A DNA stretch of 64,000 bases from Hymenobacter negativus (GTDB lineage: Bacteria; Bacteroidota; Bacteroidia; Cytophagales; Hymenobacteraceae), in NCBI RefSeq assembly GCF_016056375.1, contig NZ_JAEDAE010000002.1, positions 558,001 through 622,000 of the forward strand. Reading direction: 5' to 3'. The translations under genes and the position numbers were made by a program. Below, one piece after another: positions 7,440 through 16,453 of the stretch (positions within the stretch are counted from its first letter, which is position 1; the number at the start of each line of letters is the position of its first letter). The notes beneath the pieces are model-generated. The model was given only the letters and a program-made list of their open reading frames with translations. It had not been told where the DNA came from and did not search any database.

Positions 7440-9050
7440 TTAGAACGGCGGCTCCTCGCCGAAGCTGTTGCTCTTCGGGAAAGGCACCGGCGACTCGTTA
7501 ATCTTCGAGCCCAGGCGAATGGTGGTCGGGGCGAAGGGACTCGGCTCGTTGTCGAAGTTGCTGGCAGGCAGGCCCATGGGCTGGTAGTTACCGGGGTCGA
7601 AGCCGCCGCCCATGCCGTCGAGGTCAGCGAACTTGGTGAATTTGCCAATGAACTTGAGCTGCACGGTTTCGAGCGAACCGTTCCGGTGCTTGGCAATGAT
7701 GACTTCGCCCACGCCCTGAGTCGAGTTGCCCTCGGCATCCTGGTCGAGGCCGTAGTATTCGGGGCGGTAGAGGAAGATTACCATGTCGGCATCCTGCTCG
7801 ATGGAGCCCGATTCACGAAGGTCACTCAGCTGCGGCTTCTTGTCGCCACCCCGCGTTTCTACTGAGCGCGAGAGCTGCGACAGGGCCAGTACGGGCACAT
7901 TTAGCTCCTTGGCAATGCCCTTGAGCGCCCGCGAGATGCTGGCAATTTCCTGCTCACGGTTGCCGCCGCGGCCGTCGGTGTTGCCGCTCATCAGCTGCAG
8001 GTAGTCGACGATAATCATTTGCACGTCCTTCTGCGAGCGCAGGCGACGGCACTTGGTGCGCAGCTCGCGAATGCTCAGGCCCGGCGTGTCGTCAATGTAG
8101 ATGGGCGCGGCCGAGAGGGCTGTGATTTTATGGTTGAGCTGCTGCCACTCGTGGTCAGCGAGGCTGCCCTTCTTGATTTTCTCAGAATCCAGTTCCGCCT
8201 CTGCCGAAATCAGACGATTTACAAGCTGCAGTGAGGACATTTCGAGCGAGAAAATAGCCACCGCTTTCTTGAAATCGACCGCCGCATTGCGCATGGCCGA
8301 TACCACGAAGGCTGTTTTGCCCATCCCTGGGCGAGCCGCAATAATCACAAGGTCAGATGGTTGCCAGCCGCTCGTGACGCGGTCCAGCGCTGAGAAGCCG
8401 GTGGGTACACCCGTCAAGCCATCCGATTGGTTTTTCTTTTCCTCAAGCTCCTTGATGGCCTTGCCCATCAGGCTCCGCATGTCGTCGAAGTTCTTGCGGA
8501 TGTTTGATTCCGACACCTCAAACAGGGCCGACTCGGTATCGTCGAGCAGCTTGAATACGTCCGTCGTATCCTCGAAGGCATCGCGCTGAATTTCGCTCGA
8601 AATCCGAATCAGCTCGCGCTTGATGGCGGTTTCGGTGATGATGCGGGCGTGGTATTCGACGTTGGCCGCCGAGTTCACTTTCAGCGTCAGGTTGGCCACG
8701 TAGAAGGGGCCTCCGGCGGCTTCGAGCTCGCCCATCTCGCGCAGCTCGTGCACGACGGTGAGCTGGTCGATGGGCTCCGACTTATCAAACAGCCGGATAA
8801 CGGCGCGGTAAATGCGCTGGTGCGCGTCCTTATAAAAACTCTCGGGCTTGAGCAGGTCGATGACCGAGGTGAGGGCATCTTTTTCCAGCATCAGGGCGCC
8901 GAGCACGGCCATTTCGAGCTCGGGGGCCTGGGGCGGCAGCTTGCCGGCCGCACTGGCGTTCTGGGGGACCACCATGCCGCCCCGATTGGTCCAGGCCGCC
9001 TTGGCACGGGCGGCGGATTGCTTCAGGCGGTCATCCATTTGGTCGGGCAT
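7440..9050 (-). CDS. dnaB: Replicative DNA helicase DnaB
   Basis: 536-aa hexameric replicative helicase that unwinds DNA ahead of the replisome using ATP. The N-terminal DnaB domain covers about 40-150 (PQAPELEMAVLGALM). The RecA-like ATPase has Walker A ARPGMGKTA at 239-247, MSSLQLVNRLISAEA after it, and Walker B with IIVDYLQLMSG near 345. There is no intein. The tail after the helicase core (about 480-536) is poorly conserved, Pro/Ser-rich and ends EEPPF. A Met at codon 5 (9038) is an alternative start. A good -7 element lies upstream at 9137-9144. Confidence 0.97.
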   Translation of the reverse strand: MPDQMDDRLKQSAARAKAAWTNRGGMVVPQNASAAGKLPPQAPELEMAVLGALMLEKDALTSVIDLLKPESFYKDAHQRIYRAVIRLFDKSEPIDQLTVVHELREMGELEAAGGPFYVANLTLKVNSAANVEYHARIITETAIKRELIRISSEIQRDAFEDTTDVFKLLDDTESALFEVSESNIRKNFDDMRSLMGKAIKELEEKKNQSDGLTGVPTGFSALDRVTSGWQPSDLVIIAARPGMGKTAFVVSAMRNAAVDFKKAVAIFSLEMSSLQLVNRLISAEAELDSEKIKKGSLADHEWQQLNHKITALSAAPIYIDDTPGLSIRELRTKCRRLRSQKDVQMIIVDYLQLMSGNTDGRGGNREQEIASISRALKGIAKELNVPVLALSQLSRSVETRGGDKKPQLSDLRESGSIEQDADMVIFLYRPEYYGLDQDAEGNSTQGVGEVIIAKHRNGSLETVQLKFIGKFTKFADLDGMGGGFDPGNYQPMGLPASNFDNEPSPFAPTTIRLGSKINESPVPFPKSNSFGEEPPF

Positions 9051-9371
9051 AGGGAAAGGTGGCTAGCTAAGGTAACGAAATAGCGGGGACAACGAGGCCG
9101 GTCCGGGAAATAAAACCGGGCCGGCCACGATATACACAAAGTTAACCCCGACGATACGGAAAAGATTGGCCCGCGCCTGCTATTCTTTCGGGCCGGGAAT
9201 GGCGGCGGCGGCCCGGCCTTTGTACTTTCGCGCCCTTGCTTTCTGATTGTCAGGGGCTCGTTGGCGGTGGCGGTTTTGTGCGTTGGCCCGCGCCGCGCCG
9301 GAATATTGTTCCCCGCCAAACCCTGACTAACAACCGACAACGAGCAAAAGACAACTAACGACACCCCTGAT
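9051..9371. promoter_or_regulatory. Divergent intergenic region between dnaB and mpl
   Basis: A 321-bp gap without a convincing gene. On the minus strand TAACTTTG (9144 to 9137) is a perfect TAnnTTTG box, giving dnaB an 80-nt leader; a clear -33 TTTG is not seen. On the plus strand TACTTTCG at 9223-9230 is a 7-of-8 match that could serve mpl. No hairpin terminator is apparent. Confidence 0.45.
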
Positions 9372-10766
9372 TTGGAATCCTCCTCCAGCCCCGCCACGTC
9401 CCCCGAAGCTATTCACCTCATTGCGGTGGGCGGCAGCATCATGCACAACCTGGCCCTGGCACTACACCGCCGGGGCGCCCGCGTCACGGGCTCCGACGAC
9501 GAAATTTTTGAGCCTGCCAAAGGCCGCCTCGCGGCCGCTGGCCTGCTGCCGGCCCAGGAAGGCTGGGACCCGGCCCGCATCACGCCCGACCTCACGGCCG
9601 TCATCGTGGGCATGCACGCCCGGCCCGACAACCCCGAGCTGCTCCGTGCCCAGGAGCTGGGCCTGAAAATCTACTCCTTCCCTGAATACATCTACGAGGC
9701 CAGCCGCGACAAGCAGCGCATCGTCATTGGCGGCTCGCACGGCAAAACCAGCATTACGGCCTGCATTCTGCACGTGCTGCGCTTCCATGGGCGCAAGTTC
9801 GACTACGCGGTGGGGGCGCAACTGGCGGGCTTCGATTTGATGGTGCAGCTGACCGACGACGCACCCATTATCATCATCGAGGGGGATGAATACCTGTCGT
9901 CGCCGGTGGACCGGCGGCCCAAGTTTCACCTCTACCAGCACCACATCGGGGTAATTTCCGGCATCAGCTGGGACCACATCAACGTGTTTCCGACCGAGGA
10001 AATCTACCGCGAGCAGTTCCGCATCTTCGCCGACATGACGCCCAAGGCCGGCGTGCTCATCTACGACCGCGACGACGAGCAGGTGCAGCTCGTGAGCGTG
10101 CCCACCAACCCCGATGTGACCTACATCGGCTACGGCCCGCACGAGCACGTCATCCGCGACGGCCGCACGTTTCTCATCACCAAAAAGGACGAGGAAGTGC
10201 CCGTGCAGGTATTCGGCGAGCATAACCTGCGCAACATCTCGGCGGCCAAGGAAGTGTGCAAGCAGCTGGGCATTAAGGGCAAGGATTTCTTCCGGGCGGT
10301 GGCCACGTTCCCCGGCGCGGCCCGGCGGCTGGAGCTGGTACGCGAAGGCGCTACCTCTGTGGTGTACAAGGATTTTGCCCACGCGCCCAGCAAGCTTAAA
10401 GCCACCGCCACGGCCCTGAAAAAGCAGTTTCCGCAGCGTCGGCTGGTGGCATGCCTGGAACTGCACACCTTCAGCAGCCTAAATCCGGCGTTTCTGCCGC
10501 AATACGCGCACTGCTTCGATGCTCCCGACGTGGCGGTGGTGTACTTCAACCCCCACGTGCTGGAACACAAGCGCCTGCCGCCGCTGGCCGCCGCTACCGT
10601 GGCTGAGGCCTTCCAGCGGCCTGATATCAAAGTCATTACCGACAGCGCCGAGCTGGCCGCGTTTTTGAAAAGTCAGTCCTGGGACAATGCCAACCTGCTG
10701 CTCATGTCCTCGGGCACATTCGACGGGCTGGATTTGGCCGGGCTGGCGGCCGAAATCACGGGCTAA
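9372..10766 (+). CDS. mpl: UDP-MurNAc:tripeptide ligase Mpl
   Basis: 464-aa Mur-ligase family enzyme that rejoins recycled L-Ala-gamma-D-Glu-meso-DAP tripeptide to UDP-MurNAc in cell-wall recycling. An N-terminal Rossmann domain (IHLIAVGGSIMHNLALAL at about 14-31) replaces the GxGGxGM of MurC, as is usual in Mpl. The ATP loop GGSHGKTS is at 120-127, followed by IIEGDEYLSS and GISWDHINVFPT in the central domain and a C-terminal domain with KDFAHAPSKLKAT. Translation is taken from a TTG at 9372, since no ATG precedes the conserved core. The next gene begins 2 nt after the stop. Confidence 0.9.
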   Translation: MESSSSPATSPEAIHLIAVGGSIMHNLALALHRRGARVTGSDDEIFEPAKGRLAAAGLLPAQEGWDPARITPDLTAVIVGMHARPDNPELLRAQELGLKIYSFPEYIYEASRDKQRIVIGGSHGKTSITACILHVLRFHGRKFDYAVGAQLAGFDLMVQLTDDAPIIIIEGDEYLSSPVDRRPKFHLYQHHIGVISGISWDHINVFPTEEIYREQFRIFADMTPKAGVLIYDRDDEQVQLVSVPTNPDVTYIGYGPHEHVIRDGRTFLITKKDEEVPVQVFGEHNLRNISAAKEVCKQLGIKGKDFFRAVATFPGAARRLELVREGATSVVYKDFAHAPSKLKATATALKKQFPQRRLVACLELHTFSSLNPAFLPQYAHCFDAPDVAVVYFNPHVLEHKRLPPLAAATVAEAFQRPDIKVITDSAELAAFLKSQSWDNANLLLMSSGTFDGLDLAGLAAEITG

Positions 10767-10768
10767 GC

Positions 10769-11479
10769 ATGAAACCGACGCTGCTACTGCTGCACGGGGC
10801 GCTGGGCAGCCCAGACACCCTGAAGCCATTGGCCGGGCTGTTGGCGGCCGATTTCGACGTGAAGATGCTGGCGTTTGCGGGCCACGGTGGGAAGGAGGTC
10901 CAGCTCGATACGTTCACGCTGCCGCACTTTGCCGGCGAAGTGCTGACGTTTTTAGCGGAGCACGAAGTCGGTCCGGCGCACGTATTCGGCTACAGCATGG
11001 GCGGCTACGCGGCCCTGCTGGCCGCCACGCAGGAGCCCGCCCGGTTTGCCAGCATCAGCACGCTGGGCACCAAGCTGGACTGGTCCCCGGAATCGGCCGC
11101 TGCCGAAACCCGTTTCCTCGACCCCGAAAAGATACTAGCCAAGGTCCCGGCCTTTGCCGAAACCCTGCGTCAGCGCCATGCTCCCGCCGACTGGGCCGCC
11201 GTGCTCCGTGCCACCGCCGCCCTGATGACGGCCGCCGGGGCCCGCCCGCCACTCACCACCGAGGCGCTGGCGGCGCTACCCGTGCCGGTGCAGCTGCTGG
11301 TGGGTGATGCCGACCACACGGCCGGCAGCCCGACGGGCCGGGCATTGGCAGCGAGGCTACCCCGGGCCCGCTTCGAGCTGCTGCCCGCCACTGGGCATCC
11401 GCTGGAGCAGGCTAATCCGGAGCTGCTAGCGGCTCGCATCCGGAATTTTGCCTTGGGAAATCCGGGGAAGAAAGGATAA
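10769..11479 (+). CDS. Alpha/beta-fold hydrolase
   Basis: 236-aa cytoplasmic hydrolase of the MenH/RsbQ type. It has the oxyanion motif LLLHGALGS near residue 6, nucleophile elbow GYSMGGYAA (Ser about 76), likely acid Asp in VGDADHTAG near 187, and catalytic His in ATGHPLEQANPE near 211. It begins 2 nt after the mpl stop, so both are read from one transcript, and a strong terminator follows. The substrate is unknown; co-transcription with mpl is suggestive at most. Confidence 0.85.
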   Translation: MKPTLLLLHGALGSPDTLKPLAGLLAADFDVKMLAFAGHGGKEVQLDTFTLPHFAGEVLTFLAEHEVGPAHVFGYSMGGYAALLAATQEPARFASISTLGTKLDWSPESAAAETRFLDPEKILAKVPAFAETLRQRHAPADWAAVLRATAALMTAAGARPPLTTEALAALPVPVQLLVGDADHTAGSPTGRALAARLPRARFELLPATGHPLEQANPELLAARIRNFALGNPGKKG

Positions 11480-11508
11480 AAAAAGCCCGCTATTCAGCGG
11501 GCTTTTTT
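11479..11508 (+). terminator. Rho-independent terminator
   Basis: Perfect 12-bp stem (11479-11490 with 11497-11508) with A and T runs on both sides, so it can work in both directions. The left arm starts inside the stop codon of the hydrolase gene, and the minus-strand small ORF 11490-11606 ends inside the loop. Confidence 0.9.
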
Positions 11509-11606
11509 GGTTCGATGGGTGCACGCGGCCGTTTCTTATCGGTGGTGATGAGCAACGCCAGCGCCGTGAGGGCGGCCCGTAGCAGCCATTTATTGCGCGT
11601 GTTCAT
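11490..11606 (-). CDS. Small ORF of 38 aa, translationally coupled to the lipoprotein gene
   Basis: Its ATG (11604-11606) overlaps the stop codon of the upstream lipoprotein gene as ATGA, a typical coupling arrangement. The product has a basic start (MNTRNK), one hydrophobic stretch (WLLRAALTALALLI, residues 7-20) and a Lys/Pro/Arg-rich tail ending KKPAE. The last codons are encoded by one arm of the terminator 11479-11508, and the TAG falls in its loop. I recognise no family. The coupling supports expression, but at this length it could be chance. Confidence 0.45.
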   Translation of the reverse strand: MNTRNKWLLRAALTALALLITTDKKRPRAPIEPKKPAE

Positions 11607-12178
11607 TTTGTAGGGGCCGAAGAGATAGGAACCGAGGAGAAGAGGGCGTTATTGGCGTCCACTTTCAGGTCGCAGGTGCTGCCGCCCACTTTCTCGCCGC
11701 AGGTGCTGCCCACGATGCGTCCGTTTTCAAAATTGAAAAAGCACATGGGGCAACCCTGGCCGGTGATGGTGTAGCGCTCGGCGGTGGGCCGCAGGTAGTA
11801 AGTGTTATCGCCGCCGGCGGTGAGGGGCAGGGCCATGGCCCGATACATGCCATTGCGCAGGCCCATGCCGATGAGGTAGTAACTCACCGGCTCGTCGGGG
11901 CCGGCGGGAGCTTTGCGCACCTGGATTTTGTCGATAACAGTGCCGTCGGCAAACTGCCGGATGAAGGCCTTGGCCAGCTCGCTGCGGGGCGTAGTGTACT
12001 CCGTGGAACTGTCGGTGAAATGCACAATTTGTCGGCTTTCGGGCTTGGCAATGGCCTCGCCCTTGATGCGGTTGGGGCTGCCGAACTCGGCCGGCTTGGT
12101 GCTTTCGCACGACATGGCCAGCAGCATTACCAGAATGCTCAACAGGCCCAAACCGAGTAGACGAGGCAGGTATTTCAT
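11603..12178 (-). CDS. Lipoprotein, unknown function
   Basis: 191-aa predicted lipoprotein with signal peptide and lipobox LLAMSC (Cys about 24). The mature part has no motif I can name. Its C-terminal third is notable for four cysteines (GQGCPMCFFNFENGR, then GSTCGEKVGGSTCDLK) in an arrangement that could form disulfides or bind a metal, but this is speculation. Its stop codon overlaps the start of a 38-aa ORF. It is preceded by a 10-bp hairpin at 12199-12238. Confidence 0.75.
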   Translation of the reverse strand: MKYLPRLLGLGLLSILVMLLAMSCESTKPAEFGSPNRIKGEAIAKPESRQIVHFTDSSTEYTTPRSELAKAFIRQFADGTVIDKIQVRKAPAGPDEPVSYYLIGMGLRNGMYRAMALPLTAGGDNTYYLRPTAERYTITGQGCPMCFFNFENGRIVGSTCGEKVGGSTCDLKVDANNALFSSVPISSAPTK

Positions 12179-12198
12179 AAAGTCAATGAGAAATGAGA

Positions 12199-12238
12199 AA
12201 TGAGGAATGAAGAATTAATTGAACGGTAATTCCTCATT
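12199..12238. terminator. Hairpin downstream of the M48 protease gene
   Basis: A 10-bp A/T-rich stem (12199-12208 with 12229-12238) in the 86-bp gap between two leftward genes, 27 nt past the M48 stop codon at 12265. It is a probable weak terminator or processing site. Confidence 0.4.
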
Positions 12239-12264
12239 CCCCATTGCTAATCGAGCGCAGCGTT

Positions 12265-13062
12265 CTAGCGGGGTTTGTAGTACTTACGGGCTTCCGGCAG
12301 TTCGCGCTGGATATCCGCGATGCGAGTGCCATTGGAAGGGTGCGTAGAAAGAAACTCGGGCGGCGAAGCCTGGTTCTCGCGGGCATCCATGCGCTGCCAG
12401 AACGTGATGGCGCCGTCGGGATTGTATCCGGCCATAGCCATGAAAATCAGGCCCAAATGGTCGGCTTCCGATTCTTGGTTGCGGCCGTATTTCAGCAAGC
12501 CCACCTGCGAGCCTACACCGAAGGCTTGCAGCGCCAGCTGCTGCGTAGCCGCGCTGTTGGTGGAGAGCGCAGCCGATAGCGCCTGCCCGCCCAACTGCTG
12601 CACGAGGCCCTGGCTCATGCGCTCGGAGCCGTGCTTGGCCACGGCGTGCGCAATTTCATGCGACATCACCACGGCCAGGCCATTCTCGTCCTGCGTGATG
12701 GGCAGGATGCCGGTGTACACGGCCACCTTGCCGCCGGGCATGCACCAGGCATTCTGCTGGGCATCGTCTTGAATTACATTGAATTCCCACTGATAGCCGG
12801 CCAGCTGGTCGGAGGCGTTTTGCTGGCGGAAATAGTTTTCAACGGCCGCCTGAATGCGCTGCCCCACGGTGCGAACCATGGCTACCTGCTGCGAGTTGGT
12901 GGAGAGCGGTCCTTTGGCAATAACGTCGCGGTACTGCGTGGCGGCCAGGGAGTTGATTTCGCTGTCGCTCACGAGGCTAAGCTGGCGGCGGCCCGTGATG
13001 GGCACCGTGGAGCAGGCGGCCAAAAAGGCCAGGCTGGCTACGAGGGTGAGTTTTCTAAGCAT
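12265..13062 (-). CDS. M48-family lipoprotein metalloprotease
   Basis: 265-aa predicted outer-membrane-associated, periplasm-facing zinc protease of the LoiP/YcaL-like M48 group, involved in envelope protein quality control. The signal peptide ends in lipobox LAAC (Cys17), followed by TGRRQLSLVSD. The zinc motif HEIAH is at 135-139, the third ligand is probably Glu197 in ESEADHLG, and a late SxHPSxxxR motif reads STHPSNGTRI. All catalytic elements are present. It is divergent from the hydrolase at 13275. Confidence 0.9.
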   Translation of the reverse strand: MLRKLTLVASLAFLAACSTVPITGRRQLSLVSDSEINSLAATQYRDVIAKGPLSTNSQQVAMVRTVGQRIQAAVENYFRQQNASDQLAGYQWEFNVIQDDAQQNAWCMPGGKVAVYTGILPITQDENGLAVVMSHEIAHAVAKHGSERMSQGLVQQLGGQALSAALSTNSAATQQLALQAFGVGSQVGLLKYGRNQESEADHLGLIFMAMAGYNPDGAITFWQRMDARENQASPPEFLSTHPSNGTRIADIQRELPEARKYYKPR

Positions 13063-13274
13063 GGGAGTGAGGGAGAAAGAGTGGATGGCAGCGCCAGGCC
13101 TGGGCGCGGGTTTTGGGCCAAAGCAGGAGCTGCCATTGCCGCCTATACGGCAGCAGGGCAGGGTAAAGTTTTGGCTTTATCCGGCTGCCGGGGCCGAAAA
13201 CGAACCGCCCGATTGCCGTAAGCCAACGGGGAGCCGTAGTTTTGACATATCTACGACCCGCCTTTCCCGTCGCC

Positions 13275-13889
13275 ATGAAAATCATCTGCATCGGCCGCAA
13301 CTACGCCGACCACATTGCCGAGCTGCACAACGAGGTGCCCAGCGCGCCGGTTATCTTTATGAAGCCCGAAACGGCGCTGCTGCAACGCGGCCAGCCGTTT
13401 TTCATCCCCGAATTCTCGCAGGACATCCACCACGAGCTGGAGCTGGTGCTGCGCGTGAGCAAGAACGGCCGCCACATCGACGAGGCATTTGCCCACACGT
13501 ATTTCGACGCTATTGGCCTGGGCATCGACTTCACGGCCCGCGACTTGCAGGCCGAACTCAAGAAGAAAGGCCTGCCCTGGGAGCTGGCCAAAGCCTTCGA
13601 CGGCTCCGCTCCGATTTCGCCCACCTTCCGGCCCGTGGCCGAGTTTGCCGACCTGGCCAACATCAACTTCCACCTCACGGTGAACGGCGAAACCCGCCAG
13701 ACCGGCAACTCCGCCCTGATGCTGCACCCCTTCGCCAAAATCATCAGTTTCGTGTCGAAATACATCTCCCTGAAAATGGGCGACCTGATATTTACCGGCA
13801 CGCCCGCCGGCGTGGGGCCGGTAAAAATGGGCGACCAGCTGGAAGGCTTCCTGGAAGGGGAGAAGCTGCTGGAATTGGGTATTCGGTAG
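13275..13889 (+). CDS. Fumarylacetoacetate hydrolase family protein
   Basis: 204-aa enzyme of the short FAH family (YcgM/acylpyruvase-like), which cleaves C-C bonds in acylpyruvates or decarboxylates oxaloacetate with Mg2+ or Mn2+. It starts MKIICIGRNYADH as usual for the family. The metal ligands are likely in HHELELVLR (residues 52-60) and the Asp in GLGIDFTARDLQ. FDGSAPISP and FTGTPAGVGPVKMGD are also characteristic. The ATG at 13275 is preferred over an ATG 33 nt upstream because the core motif begins immediately after it. Confidence 0.9.
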   Translation: MKIICIGRNYADHIAELHNEVPSAPVIFMKPETALLQRGQPFFIPEFSQDIHHELELVLRVSKNGRHIDEAFAHTYFDAIGLGIDFTARDLQAELKKKGLPWELAKAFDGSAPISPTFRPVAEFADLANINFHLTVNGETRQTGNSALMLHPFAKIISFVSKYISLKMGDLIFTGTPAGVGPVKMGDQLEGFLEGEKLLELGIR

Positions 13890-13892
13890 GAT

Positions 13893-13986
13893 GGTAGAGA
13901 CGCATACTTGCGTCTCGGCGTTAAACGGGGGCGCCAGACGCATTCAAACGGCGCGAATGAGGAGACGCAAAATATTGCGTCTCTAC
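13893..13986. repeat. Intergenic palindromic repeat, family B, copy 1
   Basis: Outer arms GTAGAGACGCA and TGCGTCTCTAC pair across about 94 nt. Each arm is itself a hairpin: GAGACGCA/TGCGTCTC at 13897-13916 and GAGACGCAA/TTGCGTCTC at 13962-13982. A second, cleaner copy is at 44565-44656. Confidence 0.75.
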
Positions 13987-14020
13987 TCCCGTTCGTCAAA
14001 ACAAGGAATTAGCTGAATTA

Positions 14021-14027
14021 AAAGGAG
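14021..14027 (+). promoter_or_regulatory. Shine-Dalgarno site deciding a GTG start
   Basis: AAAGGAG, 7 nt before the GTG at 14035. It is a stronger site than most genes here have, and it supports GTG initiation of the M23 peptidase. Confidence 0.6.
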
Positions 14028-14034
14028 CGTTATT

Positions 14035-16038
14035 GTGCAAAAGGGAAAGCTGAGTGTGCGGTTGATAATAAGTGTGTTTTTGGTGCTGCTGGCGTGGCGG
14101 GTAGGGGGGCAGGAGGCCGATTCTTCGGACCACGACCACAGCCTGACCGAGCTGCTGAATGCCGGGCGGCCCACCGTGGCGCCGGGGTATTTTCAGTTTC
14201 CGATTGCGCCGGGCCAGCCCAATTTCCTGGCCGGGAGCATGGGTGAATTGCGCCCCAACCACTTCCACGGCGGCCTCGACATCAAGACCGGCGGCGGGGT
14301 GAACCAGCCCGTGTACGCCGCCGCCGATGGCTACGTGTCGCGCCTCAAGCAGTCGTCGTTCGGCTACGGCAACGTGCTCTACATCACGCACCCCAATGGG
14401 CTGACGACGGTGTATGGGCACCTGAACGAGTTCAAAGGCGCGTTTGCGGCAGAGCTACTGCATCGGCAGTATGATAAGCAGAGCTACGAACTGGAATGCT
14501 TCTTCGACAAAGACCGGTTTCCGGTGAAGAAGGGCGAACTGGTGGCCCTGAGCGGTAACACCGGCGGCTCGGCCGGCCCGCACCTGCACTGGGAAGTGCG
14601 CGATGCCCAGGACCGGCAGTACAACCCGCTGCAGTGGGGCGGCTTCCCCGAGATTCAGGACCACGTGGCGCCCACCTTGCAGGCCTTCGCGCTGGAGCCG
14701 CTGGGCATTGAGGCGCGGGTGAAAAATGTGTTTGCCAAGGCGCTGTTTGTGCCTAAGGTGCAGCCCGGGCCGGGCGTGGCCACCACCTGGGCCGATACCA
14801 TCAGCGCCTTTGGCACGGTGGGGCTGCTCATTCAGGGCTTCGATAGGTTTGACAATGCCTGGAACAAGAATGGCATCCAACGCGTGGCGGTGAAGGTGAA
14901 CGGGCAGCCGTTTTACCAGCACAACATCGACGCGATTCCCTTCCCGACGGGTACCCGGCAGGTGGGCAACTTCGTCGATTTCCTGTACCAGAACACCCAG
15001 GGCCGCACCCTGCAAAAGCTGTGGGTAGACGACGGCAACGACCTGCTGATGTACGCCACCACCAGCCCCGGCAAGGGCCGCCTGACCGTGGAGGCCGGCA
15101 AAATCTACAACGTCGACATCACCCTGGCCGACTCCTACAACAACCAGACGCCCCTGCACCTGGTGCTGCGCGGCGAACAGCCCGAATACTTCAAAACCCG
15201 CTCCGGCACGGTGAAGAAGTCGGCCCTGCGCTTCGAGGTGACGCGCAACCTGCTCAAAGCCGTGGCCGCCGACCCCGGCACGGATTCCGTGGGGGCCAAC
15301 CTGGTGCTGCTGCGCGGCAACCGCCGCCTCGAAATCAAGCCGAGCTACACGCAGAACAGCGAAAACGTGTACCTCTACGACCTGCGCGCCGGCCTGCCCG
15401 ACTCCCTGCGCTTCGGCACCATCACCAAGAAATTCGACCGGCAGGTAATGATTCCGGCCGGCAAGGAAACCAACTACGCCACGGCCAAACTCAACGTGCT
15501 GTTTGGCAAGGAAACGCTGTTTGGTAACATCTACCTGGGCACCAGCTACAAACCCGAGCCCACCGGCAGCGGCTTCTGGACGGTGGGCTCGCCGCTGCTA
15601 CCGCTCTACCACACGGCCGTGCTCACCCTCAAGCCCGCCGCCCCGCCCGCCGACCCGCAGCGCACCGCCATCTACGCGGCCACGGCGGCTGGCGGCAAAG
15701 CCTACCTCGGCGGCAAGTGGGACGAGCAGGGCAACATTACGGCCACCATCCGCCAGTTTGGCTCCTACCGCATCCTCACCGATACCAAAGCGCCGGAAGG
15801 CAGCCTCGTGGGCCGCGCCGGCGGGCAACTGTCGTTTCGCGTCGGCGATGACATGTCGGGGCTGGCCAGCTACCGGCTGCTCGTGGGCGGCCAGTTTCGT
15901 CTGCTGCGCTTCGAGCACAAAAAGGCCCTGCTCTTCACCGTATCCACCGACACCCTCGGGCCGCGCCTGCACGGCCCCGCAGAGTTGCGCCTGACGGACC
16001 AGGCGGGGAATGAGCGGGTGATTCCGCTGAGCTTATAG
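14035..16038 (+). CDS. M23-family metallopeptidase with C-terminal Ig-like regions
   Basis: 667-aa exported peptidoglycan hydrolase candidate of the LytM/M23 family. An N-terminal signal-like segment (about 8-25) is followed by the catalytic domain at about 65-200, with HxxxD as H78-GGL-D82, GYGNVLYITHPNGLTTVYGHL and the HLH motif GPHLHWEV (H183, H185). All zinc ligands appear intact. The remaining 460 residues are beta-rich and probably form repeated Ig-like domains. GTG start at 14035 with a good ribosome-binding site. An orphan membrane-protein gene starts 10 nt after the stop. Confidence 0.9.
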   Translation: MQKGKLSVRLIISVFLVLLAWRVGGQEADSSDHDHSLTELLNAGRPTVAPGYFQFPIAPGQPNFLAGSMGELRPNHFHGGLDIKTGGGVNQPVYAAADGYVSRLKQSSFGYGNVLYITHPNGLTTVYGHLNEFKGAFAAELLHRQYDKQSYELECFFDKDRFPVKKGELVALSGNTGGSAGPHLHWEVRDAQDRQYNPLQWGGFPEIQDHVAPTLQAFALEPLGIEARVKNVFAKALFVPKVQPGPGVATTWADTISAFGTVGLLIQGFDRFDNAWNKNGIQRVAVKVNGQPFYQHNIDAIPFPTGTRQVGNFVDFLYQNTQGRTLQKLWVDDGNDLLMYATTSPGKGRLTVEAGKIYNVDITLADSYNNQTPLHLVLRGEQPEYFKTRSGTVKKSALRFEVTRNLLKAVAADPGTDSVGANLVLLRGNRRLEIKPSYTQNSENVYLYDLRAGLPDSLRFGTITKKFDRQVMIPAGKETNYATAKLNVLFGKETLFGNIYLGTSYKPEPTGSGFWTVGSPLLPLYHTAVLTLKPAAPPADPQRTAIYAATAAGGKAYLGGKWDEQGNITATIRQFGSYRILTDTKAPEGSLVGRAGGQLSFRVGDDMSGLASYRLLVGGQFRLLRFEHKKALLFTVSTDTLGPRLHGPAELRLTDQAGNERVIPLSL

Positions 16039-16048
16039 CTATTGCAGG

Positions 16049-16432
16049 ATGATAAAGGCGATGATAAATCAGCTTTTCGTCTTCCTATCCTATGGGATTG
16101 TCAGAGGTATAGGCATGCGGGCTAGAACACGGTTGTTCTTCTCGTTTTTCGTTTATCTCTCTTTTGTAATAGTTCTTTTTTTACTGTTTAAGCTACTTGC
16201 CATTTCTAGAGAAACCGGTGCCGTTTCTCTGATGCTCTCCTTGGGAGTGTATTTTTTTATTTACCGAATAATTAACGCCTATACCGATAGTACCTGGCAA
16301 ATATTCAGCTATGTATGGCCCGCAAAAGTGCGGTACTGGTGGGCTCGCAGGGCTGGGGTTTGGCTGCTGATGCTCTCGATAATAGTCGGATTTGGATTTT
16401 CAGGCTACTTGTGGGCTAAATCCTTACCATAA
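16049..16432 (+). CDS. Orphan membrane protein, unknown function
   Basis: 127-aa protein with three or four hydrophobic segments (about 28-52, 55-75 and 105-122) and basic loops (RARTR, AKVRYWWARR). Codon and base use are clearly more AT-rich than in the M23 gene before it and the peroxiredoxin after it. An internal start at MRARTRL (about residue 23) is possible. I recognise no family. It is read in the same direction as both neighbours with short gaps (10 and 21 nt). Confidence 0.5.
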   Translation: MIKAMINQLFVFLSYGIVRGIGMRARTRLFFSFFVYLSFVIVLFLLFKLLAISRETGAVSLMLSLGVYFFIYRIINAYTDSTWQIFSYVWPAKVRYWWARRAGVWLLMLSIIVGFGFSGYLWAKSLP

Positions 16433-16453
16433 TTTCTCATCAACTGTTTTTTT

